Of a DNA stretch of 64,000 nt, positions 1 to 11,623 are shown piece by piece (position 1 is the stretch's first letter; the number at the start of each line of letters is the position of its first letter). The stretch is taken from contig NC_079519.1 of NCBI RefSeq assembly GCF_000801105.2, positions 9,112,668 through 9,176,667 of the forward strand, read 5' to 3'. The notes under the pieces are model-generated. The model did no database searches. It was not told the DNA's origin and saw only the letters and a list, made by a program, of their open reading frames with translations. A program made the position numbers and the translations under genes. This stretch comes from Raphanus sativus (lineage: Eukaryota; Streptophyta; Magnoliopsida; Brassicales; Brassicaceae).

Positions 1-901
1 AAGATTCATGCAAATAAAAAAGTTAATCTGATATTTTGAATAAACCTGGAAATATTTTGTACCGGAACAGAACCGAGAATCTTGATTGTTTATCACTACA
101 AGTGTCGTGCTTCTACTGATATAGTGCCACCGACTACAACTGCTCTGTACGTGTGTATTTTGGGAAACTTCTTCCTCGGTTCACAAGGTATGAGCCTCTG
201 CTTCTTTTATAGGGTTTTGTATCTCTACTGATACCTGGTGATATCATACCAGCTTCTCCTTTTATAAGGAAGTAGATAGTTCCCGCGCATTAGCTTAATT
301 TGGACTCGATACTTTTCTATAAAACATAACTTAATTGGATTCTATACCTTTTCTTTAAAATATAACTTAATTTACATTCGATACCTTTCTATAAATATAA
401 TTCAATTGGATTCGAAACGTTTTCCATATTTGTATAGTTTCGTTTTGTTCATACTGGAATAGGATATAAGTTCGGTCCAATGCTTTCCACTTTTAGTCAT
501 TTTGATATTAAATTTACGCTATTACTTAAAATTAAAAATAGTGGTTGGAACAAAAAAATAAGTGTGCTATGTTAAAAAATTGCCCAAAATAAATGGTTAC
601 TAGAAATTGACCCGTGGAACCACACATTTATTTATTTAACGATTTATGTATATTATATATTTTATTATTGTATCGTGTTATATATTTTTATTAGATGTGT
701 GTTGGAATACTTACATAACTATACAAAAAAATTGGATATACACATATATATTTATGTTGCATCAATTTATTTTGAGATTTTTTTTATATTTAATTGCACA
801 TTGAAATGTATTATTAGTATATTATGAATTTGGGTCAAACTAAAAATAAGTTACAGAGAATAGAAACATCACTAGGGACAATGATCATTTCTCATTTTCC
901 A
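1..901. other. Intergenic, no gene recognised
   Basis: AT-rich stretch downstream of the dynamin-like pseudogene. Apart from a short tandem repeat at 294-430 I see no coding exon, RNA gene or transposon end. Positions 500-890 are plain AT-rich sequence. Confidence 0.5.
294..430. repeat. Short tandem repeat, about 36-bp unit, 3-4 copies
   Basis: Each unit starts with CTTAATT, continues through a variant of GGATTCGATACCTTTCTATAA and ends in ATAA. Three near-complete units and a partial fourth (starting TTCAATTGGATTCG) follow each other with scattered substitutions. It is too degenerate and AT-rich to suggest a function. Confidence 0.7.
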
Positions 902-3709
902 CTACAAAGAACGAGACACGGTTTTGAATTCTAAGCAAGACTGAAGAATCTTCTGACGTTTCTGAAGCTGTTGAAGTTCGTTTTGCAGCACATCAATAGC
1001 TCCAGGAGCAACGAACATGTCCATGAACTTCTCATCATTCACTGCAAACAGATCCACTCCAAGTGCAACCACCAGCCTGTCTCGACTGCATTAACAAAAT
1101 AATCAAATCAAATCCTTTTTCTGTAATGAAAAAAGTAGAACTTACCAAAATGTTAAAAATCCTGAGTTTAGAGTCGACGTTACGCTTCTTTCCACAAGAA
1201 CGTCACGTATTCTAGCAAAATGTTGTGCAGCTGATGAACATATCTCACTGTAAGCAGAGCTTGATTTCATTCCGTTATCCGTGTTACCAAACAGAAGCCC
1301 ACCTCCTCCATTTTGAAATCCTAAGTGGCTCTATGTTCCTGTTTCCTCCCATTCTCGCCACTCTTTTTCTGGCTCCACCCCCATCATGATGACCATTGCC
1401 AATCTCTTTCTTTACCAAACCATACCCTATCTCACATTGCTGGTCTGGTGATGGCGTCTTAGGGACTGTTATGTGTGTTTCTCCTCCTTTTCCTGGTGTT
1501 GTCTCCTGGGCCTTACTTGATTTTTCATTGGCTCATCACGCCCTGTATCAGAGAGCTCGAAGCAAAACGAACCACTACCTGAGGCTCGGTTAGGTTTGTA
1601 ATAAGAGCCAAAAGCTCCTCCTTGGTGGTAGTCCATGGAGTATGGGCTGGGGTCACGGAATCAAGATGGTGTCTTACTAGTTGCTTACACTGCTTCGCAA
1701 GATTCTTGACAAAAAGACTGTAACAGTTCCGTAGAGCAGAGCATGAAAACCAACGTATCCATCCATATTTTCAGCTTTCTTCTCATCTGCTGTCAGACAG
1801 ACTTCATGAGAGATGCAGGGCTTGAGATTTTAAAATATTCTTACATTCTGAGTTTTGGTTCAGGTTTCTTTCGAGAGCAACTTCAAAAAAGACTTCCTAA
1901 CACAAAGGAAAGCCTGTCGCAGGCTGTGTCTAGAAGAGGAGCAAGCCACGACCGTGCGTGCGGTGGTTCGCGCAATCTCTGCTGAAGCTTCTGTTACTCC
2001 TCTACCACCTCCACGCCCAGCATGAGCGAGCAGAATGTTTGCTACCTGACAAATGAGGCTAACTTTTGAGTTTATAGGGAAAGTATGAAAAAATGTTGTT
2101 TGCTGAGTAACACAGATGAAGTGTACCTTCTGTCATGACACTGGAGGGCACTCGATTGAGTAGGCAGCACAGCGGAACTCGTGAATTACTCTCTCAAAAG
2201 CCAGCTCCTCCATAGAGTCTAAAGGACAGATATTAGGCAGCTTAATATCCAGACACACGCCTGGCCAGCTTCCAATGCCACTCTCGCTACGTTCCTCTTC
2301 AGTTGTTTTCCCCAACTGCTCAGGTGCTGGATTTTCAGCTCCATCAATCAAAGCTCCCTTAACAAAAAAAAGCAAAAAAAAAAAGTCATTGAATCAATTC
2401 TCAATGTATATCCACATCAGGCCCTCATCAAATGGTGCAATAAAAATATATACTTTTACAAATTGCTTACCACATGATTGCAAATAGAAGCCGTATATAA
2501 CATTTCTAAGATAAGCAACAACAGAAGTAGCTTGAATCTTCTTATCTATTCTCAGCATATCATCAGTTACCTCAGAGCAGCTGTTCAAGCAAAGCTAATG
2601 TTGCTGGAGCAGCGTCCTTGTACCTCTCCTGAAGCTCAGACTCTAAGAAATATCTTAACGACCCAAAACCAATATGAGAACGGAACTTTTCTTCATCAAA
2701 TCTTCCCTTAACTCCCTCTCATAAGTGCCTTATAACTTCTGTGTCCACCTGAGATATCTATCAACGAAACTCATCATTTGAGACAGTGGTCCTGTCTTTT
2801 GGCAATGCCACAAAGTAAGGACGAGTGTTCTTCCCCAAGGTACCCACTAGCACCACTGAGGTAACGATCAACTTCACCATGATCATTAAACTTCTGCAAG
2901 TGATTGGAAACTCAAATTAGGACAACGAATCTTCTTAAGCGATTGTATGTTCAAACATTTTGGTATCTTAAGACGATTTATCATAACTTGGAGACAACAA
3001 CAATTGTCCTCCGGAAGCTTGAATCAATCTCACGAACTGCATCCACTCCAGCCACAAAGAAGAGCACCGCTCCACACCACACTGCTCTGCTGAAGGAACA
3101 AGAGAATGCGATGTGGAGGAGAAGCCAGTGACTTGATCATCGATAGATTTTCATCCCGTGTCGTTTCAGGCTCTCCTTTCTTCGCCTGCACACACAACAC
3201 AAGCGTTAGAAATATTCAAATGACAATTTTGCAAAAATTAAAAATACAGTGTTTTTGATTAGCTTCGGTTATTTTAGTTTTGATATTCGGTTAAATAAGT
3301 TCAGAATTTTGGTTAGGAATAGAATGATTTGTTTTATTTTTATTTTTTTACAATAGAAAATGTAACTAACCAATCGCCAAACCTGATAATCAAAATTTGT
3401 ATTTTAATTTACCAAATTGAAATTCAACTAAACTCTTAACCAAAATTGAATCTTAACCTCTAACCGAAAATCAAAATCTCATCTATTTCAGAGGATGGTG
3501 CGTTTCCATTTCGACCTCACGGACGTTGAATCGTAACCTTAGAAGCGCTTCGAGAAAAGAGCTTTTGCCGTCTGATTGACCACCGATGGCTACGCTCTCC
3601 GGTATCGGAATTTTCTCCCCGAAAAAGACGGCCGTGCCTGGAGACGGTAGAAACTACGTGAAAATGGGGGTTTAGTGGGTGTGGTTAGGTATGAGTTTGA
3701 ATTCGCCAT
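902..3709 (-). pseudogene. DRP4C: Dynamin-related protein 4 (DRP4C-like) pseudogene
   Basis: Reverse-strand sequence matches plant DRP4 (Mx-like dynamin) along most of its length, in order. The N-terminal start MANSNSYLTTPTK is at 3709. The GTPase P-loop GGQSDGKSS lies near 3590, followed by a KKGEPETTRDENLSMIKSL block near 3180-3130. Stalk pieces follow (SEVTDDMLR near 2580, GALIDGAENPAPEQLGKTT near 2350, AFERVIHEFRCAAYSIECPP near 2190). The C-terminal GED-like end is DRLVVALGVDLFAVNDEKF to QSCLEFKTVSRSL, with a stop at 902-904. Exon-intron borders survive near 1087 and 1145, so this is a genomic, not processed, copy. Lesions: a frameshift just before the P-loop, loss of roughly 35 residues ahead of it, and replacement of the switch region with its expected DTPG motif by about 280 bp of non-coding sequence (3199-3481). 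Further frameshifts and stops lie around 3000-3100. The protein would not bind or hydrolyse GTP. Family assignment is firm; the member (4C) is a best guess. Confidence 0.88.
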
Positions 3710-4024
3710 TGACGAAGGGAAGAGTGTTAGATTCGTAAAGATGAAACGTCGTTGACGCCGACGGGAGTTTAAACTTTTGAAATGAATTAGTGGGCCTTGG
3801 TTACAAACTAAGTTAGGCCCATATTGGAACCCCATCTATATGGGAACGTTGGGGACAAAGTTAAATCATGCGCTATAACCGGAAAATGCAGGACCGTCCG
3901 ATTAAAGTATCTAACGGATCCCAAACCGGTTTGGTTTTGGTGTTTGATCATAATAAGTTGGTAAACCGTAAATATATCCGTTAGAAAATTATTGGTAATA
4001 AAAATGCTACAATAAATAAATAAA

Positions 4025-7000
4025 ATCAGAATCTCTCGCTCTCTCTCTATTTCAATTTCATTGACAAAGTCTCTCTTTCTGTCTCTCGCTCTCTCTCTCT
4101 ACTGGTGAGATTCTGAGGAGTACGTTTCTTTTTTTTTTTCGATTTAAGTAATATGTAGATCATGAATTTATTTCTGTTTTGTTCTTATCTTGTTTAGGGT
4201 TTGCGTGAAACTGATTCGATCGGTTGGGTTTCGCCATCCTCTTTGCGATGATGTATTATTAGGGTTTGAATTATCCTTAATCATTCGTTTATTTAATCTT
4301 TGTAGCGATGTTTGAATCTACATGGGAAGCGCTTGAGTCCGCGTGAGACCGTCGTTGAGGTATGTGATTTCTTGTAAAGTTTTGATTGTGCTTCTAGGTA
4401 TGGATATTATCTAGATCGGAACTTATGATCGATTGTGTAAAGTGAACAGAGTAGATGCTTATATACATACGTTCGAATCTAATTGATTTCTTTCTTGTGC
4501 TACCGTTTATTTATCACTATTGCTGATTGCTCTGTATATATTACTTTTGAAGGATAACATATGGGACGATTGCTTTTAGTTAACAGTTTGATGCGGATAG
4601 ACATAGCGATCCTTATATTGAGACAGAGATTTGTTTTGAGTTCCAAGTTTCTTCTGTCAGCTGTTTTCTCACCCAATACAAATGATAATGTCGCTCTGTT
4701 TTTGTTTCTTTTTTTTTCTTTATACAGAATGTTTGTGTGGAGAAGCCAGTACTGCCAGATACCATAGTGCATCATCTCTGGAAAAGATCTCTGAGACAAC
4801 TGAAGATACGTCTGAATCAGCAAAAACAGATAAGCGCTTTTCCTCTGTTTTACTGATTTGTTTCCTCGTTTATATTTGGCTTTAGTTTTATCAAATCCCA
4901 AAAAGATCATAGGCAGACACACTAATCTAATAGTGTTCTGTAAGATTCTCAGTTTGGGGACATTGTCCCTCCCGTTGCGTGAACTCTACCCTGAGAAAAT
5001 TTAAACCAGATCCCCCAATAATGATTGGTTGGTGGTAGTGCATGTCTAAGCAAATGTTAGAAAGTATGACATACTTTAGTTTACCCTTGGCTTACATAAA
5101 CAACAAGCGGCTTAAGAAAAGTCTTTTAGACAGAGACTGTGATTGTGTACCCACGGCTTACAATAAACAACAAACGGTTTAAGAAAAGTATTTAGACAGA
5201 GACTTTGATTGTGTTGTGTACCCACGGCTTGTAAAAAACAACAAATGGTTTAAGAAAAGTCTTTAGACAAAGACTTTGATTGTGTTGTGTACCCACGGCT
5301 TGCAATAAAAAATGACCCTCGGCTTACAAAACAAAGGTCTTTAGACAGAGACTATGAAACGAAATGACCCACGGCTTACTATAAAGTCTTTAGACAGAGA
5401 CTATCAAACGTTGGATGGATCAAATGACCCTCGGCTTACAAAACAAAGGTCTTTAGACAGAGACTATCAAATGTTGGATGGATCAAATGACCCTCGGCTT
5501 ACAACACAAAGGTCTTTAGACAGAGACTATGAAACAAAATGACCCACGACTTACTATAAAGTCTTTAGACAGTGACTATCAAACGTTGGATGGATCAAAT
5601 GACCTCCTGCTTACAAAACAAAGGTCTTTAGACAGAGACTATGAACCGTTGGATGGATCAAATGACCCTCGGCTTACAACACAAATGTCTTTAGACAGAG
5701 GCTAAGAAACGTTGGATGGATCATAACGACCCACGGCTTACCAAAAAAGTCTAGAGAGTCAAAGACAATGAAGGTGTATATTGGATGGATAAAATGACAA
5801 AAGGTACACTGTAAAGTCTTTAGACAATGGCTTGAATTACCCACGGCTTACAAAATTTTCAAGACAAAGAATGTGAGTACCCACGGCTTATGAAGTCTGT
5901 AAGACAAAGAATGTGACTTACCCACGGCTTATAAAGACAAAGAAGATGTATATTGGATGGATAAAATGACAAACGGTACACTGTAAAGTCTTTAGACAAT
6001 GGCTTGAGTTACCCACGGCTTACAAAATCTTCAAGAAAAAGAATGTGAGTACCCCACGGCTTATGAAGTCTTTAATACAAAGAACGTGAGTTATCCACGG
6101 CTTATAAATTATTAAGACAAAGACTTACTTCCCACGGCTTATGAAGTCTTTAAGACAAAGATTCAAAGTAAACCACAGCTTATAAAGTCTTAGACAAAGA
6201 CTTTGATTGAACCCATGGCTTATGGTCTTTAAGACTAACTAAATACCCACGGCTTATGAAGTCTTTAAGACAAAGATTCAAAGTTTACCACAGCTTATAA
6301 AGTCTTAGACAAAGACTTTGATTGAACCCACGGCTTATGTTCTTTAAGACTAATTAACTACCCACGGCTTATAAAGTCTTAGACAAAGACTTTGATTGAA
6401 CCCACGGCTTATGAAGTCTTTAAGACAAAGACTTTGATTGAACCCACGGCTTATAAAGTCTTTAAGACAAAGATTTAAAGTTAACTACAGCTTGTAAAGT
6501 CTTAGACAAAGACTTGATTGAACCCACGGCTTATGGTCTTTAAGACTAACTAACTACCCACAGCTTATGAAGTCTTTAAGACAAAGATTCAAAGTTAACC
6601 ACAGCTTATAAAGTCTTAGACAAAGACTTTGATTGAACCCACGGCTTATGATCTTTAAGACTAACTACCCACGGCTTATGAAGTCTTTAAGACAAATATT
6701 CAGAGTTACCCACGGCTTATGAAGTCTTAGACAATGACTTTGATTGAACCCAGGGCTTATGGTCTTTAAGACTAACTACCCACGGCTTATGAAGTATTTA
6801 AGACAAAGATTCAGAGTTACCCACGCTTATGAAGTCTTAGACAATGACTTTGAACCCACAGCTTATGAAGTTTAAGACAAAGATTGTGACTTTCAACCCA
6901 CGGCTTATGAAGTCTTTAAGAAAAAGAATGTGAGTTACCCACGGCTTATAAAAAAATTAGACAAAGACTATAAACTGAAAACAGGTTCATTGCTTTACCA

Positions 7001-7740
7001 GTACCCACGGCTTTTCTAGATGAATCCTATCAATTGATTTTGGAGTTGTTGGATGGAACAACGACCAACAACTCTGTTTATGGAACCCACGGCTAATAAA
7101 AGCTCTTAATGGACTTATTGCATGTGAAAACGACTAAGGGTGGATGGAAGAGACTATGAATCAAAAACCAAATCTTTACAATTAACGATATCCACAAGGC
7201 TTGAGAAGAGTTTAAGACAAGTAATATGGATCAAAAACAGACTCCTTTACTTCACAATAAGCCTTGACAAATATTTAGACAACAGGTACATGTTGGTTTT
7301 TAGCATGTTGGATGGAAAACGGCTTAAACCAAGTCTTTAAAGACAGAGTACGAACCAAACATTGAGTTGTTTTGTTGACTCACCAACGACTTAAACCAAG
7401 TTTTGAGACAGATGTTTTGAGACAGAGACTATGAACCGTAAATAGATTCCATACTTTATTACCCAAAGCTTAGACTAATTAATTCTGGTTTTCTCAGGTA
7501 TGCATGTGCTTCAGAAGGTGCTCATTTGATGTGTAGCAGATTTCTTTGTTACTACACATTCTGAATTTTCTCAGGTATGAGTGTGCTTTTTCAAACTTGT
7601 TTGTAATTTAATTGATGAAAATCACAAGAAGGAGATATATACATTAAGTAATGACTAGTTTCAATTGTTTAGGGTTGTGCTTCAAAAGTTGTTCATTGAC
7701 TCCGAGGCTTTGTTCATGCAGGTATATGTCTTTCTTGGCT
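4025..7740 (+). ncRNA. Possible long non-coding transcription unit spanning the minisatellite
   Basis: At 4030-4105 a CT-rich leader like plant 5' UTRs (TCTCTCGCTCTCTCTCT) ends at a good donor (CTACTG|GTGAGA). A plausible acceptor is near 4196 (TGTTTAG) followed by GC-richer sequence, and another acceptor/donor pair borders 4305-4360 (TTTGTAG ... GTTGAG|GTATGTG). Downstream, TTCTCAG and ATGCAG acceptor-like sites recur at 7490-7740. No reading frame of useful length runs through these exons. The leader begins about 320 bp from the DRP4-like start on the other strand, so the spacer could be a bidirectional promoter. All of this is inference from splice-like signals; the exons could equally be the 5' UTR of a gene I fail to see. 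Confidence 0.3.
5085..7110. repeat. 2 kb minisatellite with hairpin-forming units (CCCACGGCTTA family)
   Basis: More than forty units share CCCACGGCTTA followed by a core such as AAGTCTTTAAGACAAAGACTT. The unit structure changes along the array. At 5085-5300 units are about 70 bp with AAACAACAAACGGTTTAAG. At 5300-5760 units are about 63 bp with GTTGGATGGATCAAATGACC. At 5760-6100 there is a mixed type with TATATTGGATGG. At 6100-6960 units are about 40 bp and group into a higher-order repeat ending GGTCTTTAAGACTAACTA. The core is an inverted repeat (AAGTCTTT / AAAGACTT with loop AAGAC), so either strand of a transcript could fold into a row of small hairpins. Degenerate units trail to about 7470. 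No match to a known satellite comes to mind. Confidence 0.92.
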
Positions 7741-9920
7741 TTTTCTCTCGTATAGATTGTTGTTTGTACATATGAAAAAAATCTACAAAGTATGTTAAGT
7801 GATATATACGTAAACTAAAGAACCTGGAATTTTATTTTAACATGACTTGTCAACATTTCTTTCATTGGTATAGCATCCGTGAGAGTCTAGAAATTGATTG
7901 CTATGAACTGGTAGATATTTTACTTTGATATATTGGAACATTACTTTGTACGTTTACAGTGTTTGTAATCTCTATTGCATGTATTAAGGTCTCTAAGTTT
8001 GTGAAATGAATGTGTCTTGGAGTCTCTTTTAGATCAAAGTATGTGAGAGACTCCTGCATATATATTGTGGTGTAGTTTCCTTAAATTTTGAGTGTTTCTG
8101 TTTTGTGTTATACTCTCAAACTTCAGTGATTATTTTAAACAGCGTTAGTAATCTTTTATGAAACTGTATCTTAGACTTTTGTAGATCAACATATGTCAAA
8201 GACTGTAGATTGTAGTATTATTTTCTTTGAATATTGATTGTTTGTATTTTGTGTTTCCCTCTTTAATGTTTCTTGTCTGTTTTTATCTTCTGAATCTTGA
8301 ATGTTTATGTTTTATTCTATGCCCCTAAACCTTCAGTGAGCATTCTAAACAAGTGAAAGACATGTTTACAATTTCTGGAATCCTGCATCATATGATGATG
8401 ACCTGTTGAAATTGATTTTTTACAGTAACATTGATTGAGATTTTTGTTTGTTACGTAAGTGTGTTATCTCTTGGTCTCCTAGTTTTACAGAGTCGGAAGC
8501 TTGAAAATCTGTTGAATCATCAGTAACTGGAGTTAGTAGAATTTGCAATTGACATTTCTTGAGTTTATATGACTGATGTCAAACTCAAGAAAGTAGATCA
8601 TGTCTTTAAAGTCTAGTGGTAAGCATGTTGAATATGTGTTCTGATCTTCTTTTCTCCTCTTTATGTCGACTAATTGTGAGATGTCACATACTCTTTTCTG
8701 GATAGTATTGACTCTAGTTTATGTACAAAATCATCCAATTTTCTGTTTGTTGTTAGGCAAAACATCACATTGAATTACTATTACATAAAATTGTAAGAGT
8801 CGGATATGTTATGATCATCTAAGAAACGGCATATTTGATTGCTAAACCAAATTTATTTTGAGAGTCCATGCTTTAGATGATGGCTCTTAGTTGTTGTTTA
8901 ATACTGTACTAGTCTACTAGATCATTTGAATTTTAATGTTATGTACACAAACAATAATGTTTATGTACTTTTTTTAGGTGTGTGTTAGAATTTTCTTGCG
9001 TTTTGGTTGGTTTATACTAGGTGATGAATTATTGCTTATACTATTCCAATTTAGTTGCTATTTAGAATATCATTAGCTATTGGATAAAGTGATATCTCGA
9101 CTCTTTTTATATCATTTCTCAACCTTATTCGGAAGAGACTACATGCATCTTTTTTAGGACATATCTACGTCCATTCGTTTTATGATATGTTAATTATATG
9201 TTTACATCTTTTCTTCACTAGATTTTACCCATTGAACTTAATAGTAATCAAACGTGGAGTCCTGCATTACATGATACTCCATCTTTGGCCTAGATCCGAG
9301 GAATAATCAATTCATTTTAAGCAATTGCCTAACACAAATAAAATTCTTTTTAAAATATTAAAATCAGAATTTACAATCATGTGTCTTCATTCGCAAGAAC
9401 ACATATCTTCCCTCGAGTGCCACTCTTTTCTGCTCTAAAGGCCAAACTCTGTATTTGGCTAATTATTACTCTAAAACAAAATGGTCATTAAGATCCACTG
9501 TACTTTCATTAGATCCACTTAACTTCTCTTCTTAATCCTATACGTTCTAATAACTGCAACCTATAATCCTCATTTGGTTTTAGCTAATGAAGTTATAGAT
9601 TTAGAACTTCAAACATGGCATGTTAATTCTGGAGATGTCAGAAAACCACGTTCCTTTGGCCTGACGAAGTACCTTTAATAGGAAATGTCTACCTTATTCG
9701 GTAGCACTTTGGTCGGTTCTTTTACAGTATAAAAGAGAATCTACTATAGCTTTGTACATTACAAAAAAAGAACAAAAGAAATTCAAGATTTAACTATATT
9801 CGTATGAACTTTGCTACAATTCTACAAAATGTCAACAAATAAAAGAAAAGGGATAAAAGTAAGTATGAGTTTATAATAAGAAAAAAAATATCCTTTGATA
9901 ACTTGTTACAGTTTTAATGC
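7741..9920. other. Intergenic, no gene recognised
   Basis: T-rich, intron-like sequence without a convincing reading frame or transposon end. It holds one perfect 9-bp inverted repeat at 8019-8027 / 8046-8054 (GGAGTCTCT / AGAGACTCC, 18-nt loop), with a weaker related copy near 8168-8210. An exon-like donor (AGTCTAGTG|GTAAGC) near 8620 is isolated. Confidence 0.4.
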
Positions 9921-11216
9921 TTACAGATAGATGATCTCAACTGCAAATTTCCCTTTGTTTCGTTGATCTCTCCAATCTGTGCATTAACACCCACAATTAA
10001 CGTTTTTTTAAACCAAAAACTAAGTAAACTCACTTCTAACAGTCTTACCTTTAGTCTTTCTTTCCCACAAACAGAGACAACATCACCAGTCTTTACCGTG
10101 GTTCCATTCTTGGTAACAGTTGTCCAGTTAACCCGAACGTTCACACTACTGCGAGGCATCAAAGATGAATGATCTCTTCTCTCAGCAAATATGAGAATGC
10201 AATGAAAGATTGAAAAGAAAATAAAGCTAAGTTACCTAATCAGATCAACTAGCTTTAACCGCGAAACCTTGAAACCAGCACTAGGTACCGCATCAATTCT
10301 CAACGAGGCTTCAATGGTTTTGAATGTATTAGTCCTAACAAAACAGAAGAATCAAGCCAATGCATACACATGCAAGAGGAAGCTACATGTTCTTAAGGAA
10401 TCAATGCTCATACCTAGGAGATTCGTATTCAAGAGCAAGCAAAGGTCCCAACCTATGAAAGATTCATTCACAAGGTCAGAGTACTGCTAAGCGAGATCTT
10501 GGTTAATGGGTTATATACACAAACAAGAAAGGTTTAACATTGCCAAGAGCTGTAAAGTCAACTAGGTCAGGAACTATCAGGACTTGAGCTCCTTTTTCTT
10601 CCTTCAGTACCATCAAAGTCAAGTAGCCAAAAGAAACAATGTTAATGGAGCTGAAGAATCGCTCCAAGGAAGTCGCCATGGGAACAAGCTTGAAACCCAA
10701 AATTCCCTCTGATACTAGAAGTTGAAAAAACATATTCAGACTCAGATAATGAACAAAAGCTCAAGAAATCATGAACTATATCGGGGTCATTGGTTATAAG
10801 ACATCAGGATGTCCTCCACCGCTCAGCCTAAGACAAAAAAAAACACAATTCCACAGCGTTACGCTTACAATCTCAGAGGAAATATTATACTTTAAAGGTG
10901 AAAACTGACCTAAGGGTAACCTCCCTGCAACATCAGCAAGTTTTCCCAAGACTGAAACTGATTTCTTAACAACAGGATGTGTAACAAAATCAGTGTGAAG
11001 AACTTCTCTTCTTGATGTTGCACGTCTTGCCTACAACCAACCCCCACAAGAGAATGAAATTGAAACAGAGAGAGAGAGAGTTCAAAAGGGTATACAAATA
11101 CCGGCCAATACCATTTCAAGGATGTGTTTGACTTCCAGCAATAGCTTGGTCTCCAACTCCTTTGAGGAGAAGCTCTTACATCTCCTACATTGCTTCTGCA
11201 ACGTGACATCTTCCCA
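9921..11216 (-). pseudogene. S4 RNA-binding domain protein (At1g53120-like) pseudogene
   Basis: Reverse-strand fragments match a plant YlmH-type S4-domain protein in the right order. They are SNVGDVR then LLLKG-like sequence (11210-11160), REVLHTDFVTHPVVKKSVSVLGKLADVAG across frames (11040-10910), SGGGHPDVL and TNDPDI (10820-10780), and EEKGAQVLIVPDLVDF (10600-10550). The S4 domain follows in ASLRIDAVPSAGFKVSRLKLVDLI (10305-10235) and VNVRVNWTTVTKNGTTVKTGDVVSV (10150-10075), then IGEINETK and a frameshifted tail ending at TAA 9921-9923. Introns are retained. Several frameshifts break the N-terminal half and the last codons, and the transit-peptide exon is missing. The family member is thought to act in organelles in RNA binding; this copy is not expected to be functional. 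Confidence 0.8.
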
Positions 11217-11623
11217 AAACTGCAATTTTTCTTTGGTGGGTTACATCAAGATTACAACTTTTGATTGAATCTAAGTAACTAAAAACTTCAGGCTCATAAG
11301 CAAGAAGAATTTCCAAAATTTCTAAAGATTAGTTATTAAAATGAATCTAAATCTGTTTTTTTAATAGATTTGAATTTAACTTTTTTTATCAAAATGAATT
11401 ATATTAAATGATAAATTTATGAAAAAGTAAATTTAACAAAAAAGGATAATCGAAGAAAAAGGGAAAAAAGATTAAAAAGGTAAAAACATTACATAACCGA
11501 CTATTTTCAAAAACAGAAAAAAAAACACTATATAACCGACTCCTACTAATCGAATCCTAAAGACGATTTATCTAAACCTATAAATATTGTTTAACCCCCA
11601 CGAAGTTTTCTCAATCACAGAAT
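11217..11623. other. AT-rich intergenic stretch
   Basis: No coding signal. It is bounded by the start of the S4 pseudogene and by a Helitron 3' end. Confidence 0.5.

Noticed and set aside
5354..5542. Frame encoding a 21-residue repeat (SLDRDYQ..., NDPRLT)
   Set aside because: Results from a 63-bp minisatellite period divisible by three. It ends as soon as the period changes, and neighbouring units are not in frame.
8389..8500. Possible C/D snoRNA starting at ATGATGATGA
   Set aside because: No CTGA D box with a matching terminal stem at a suitable distance.
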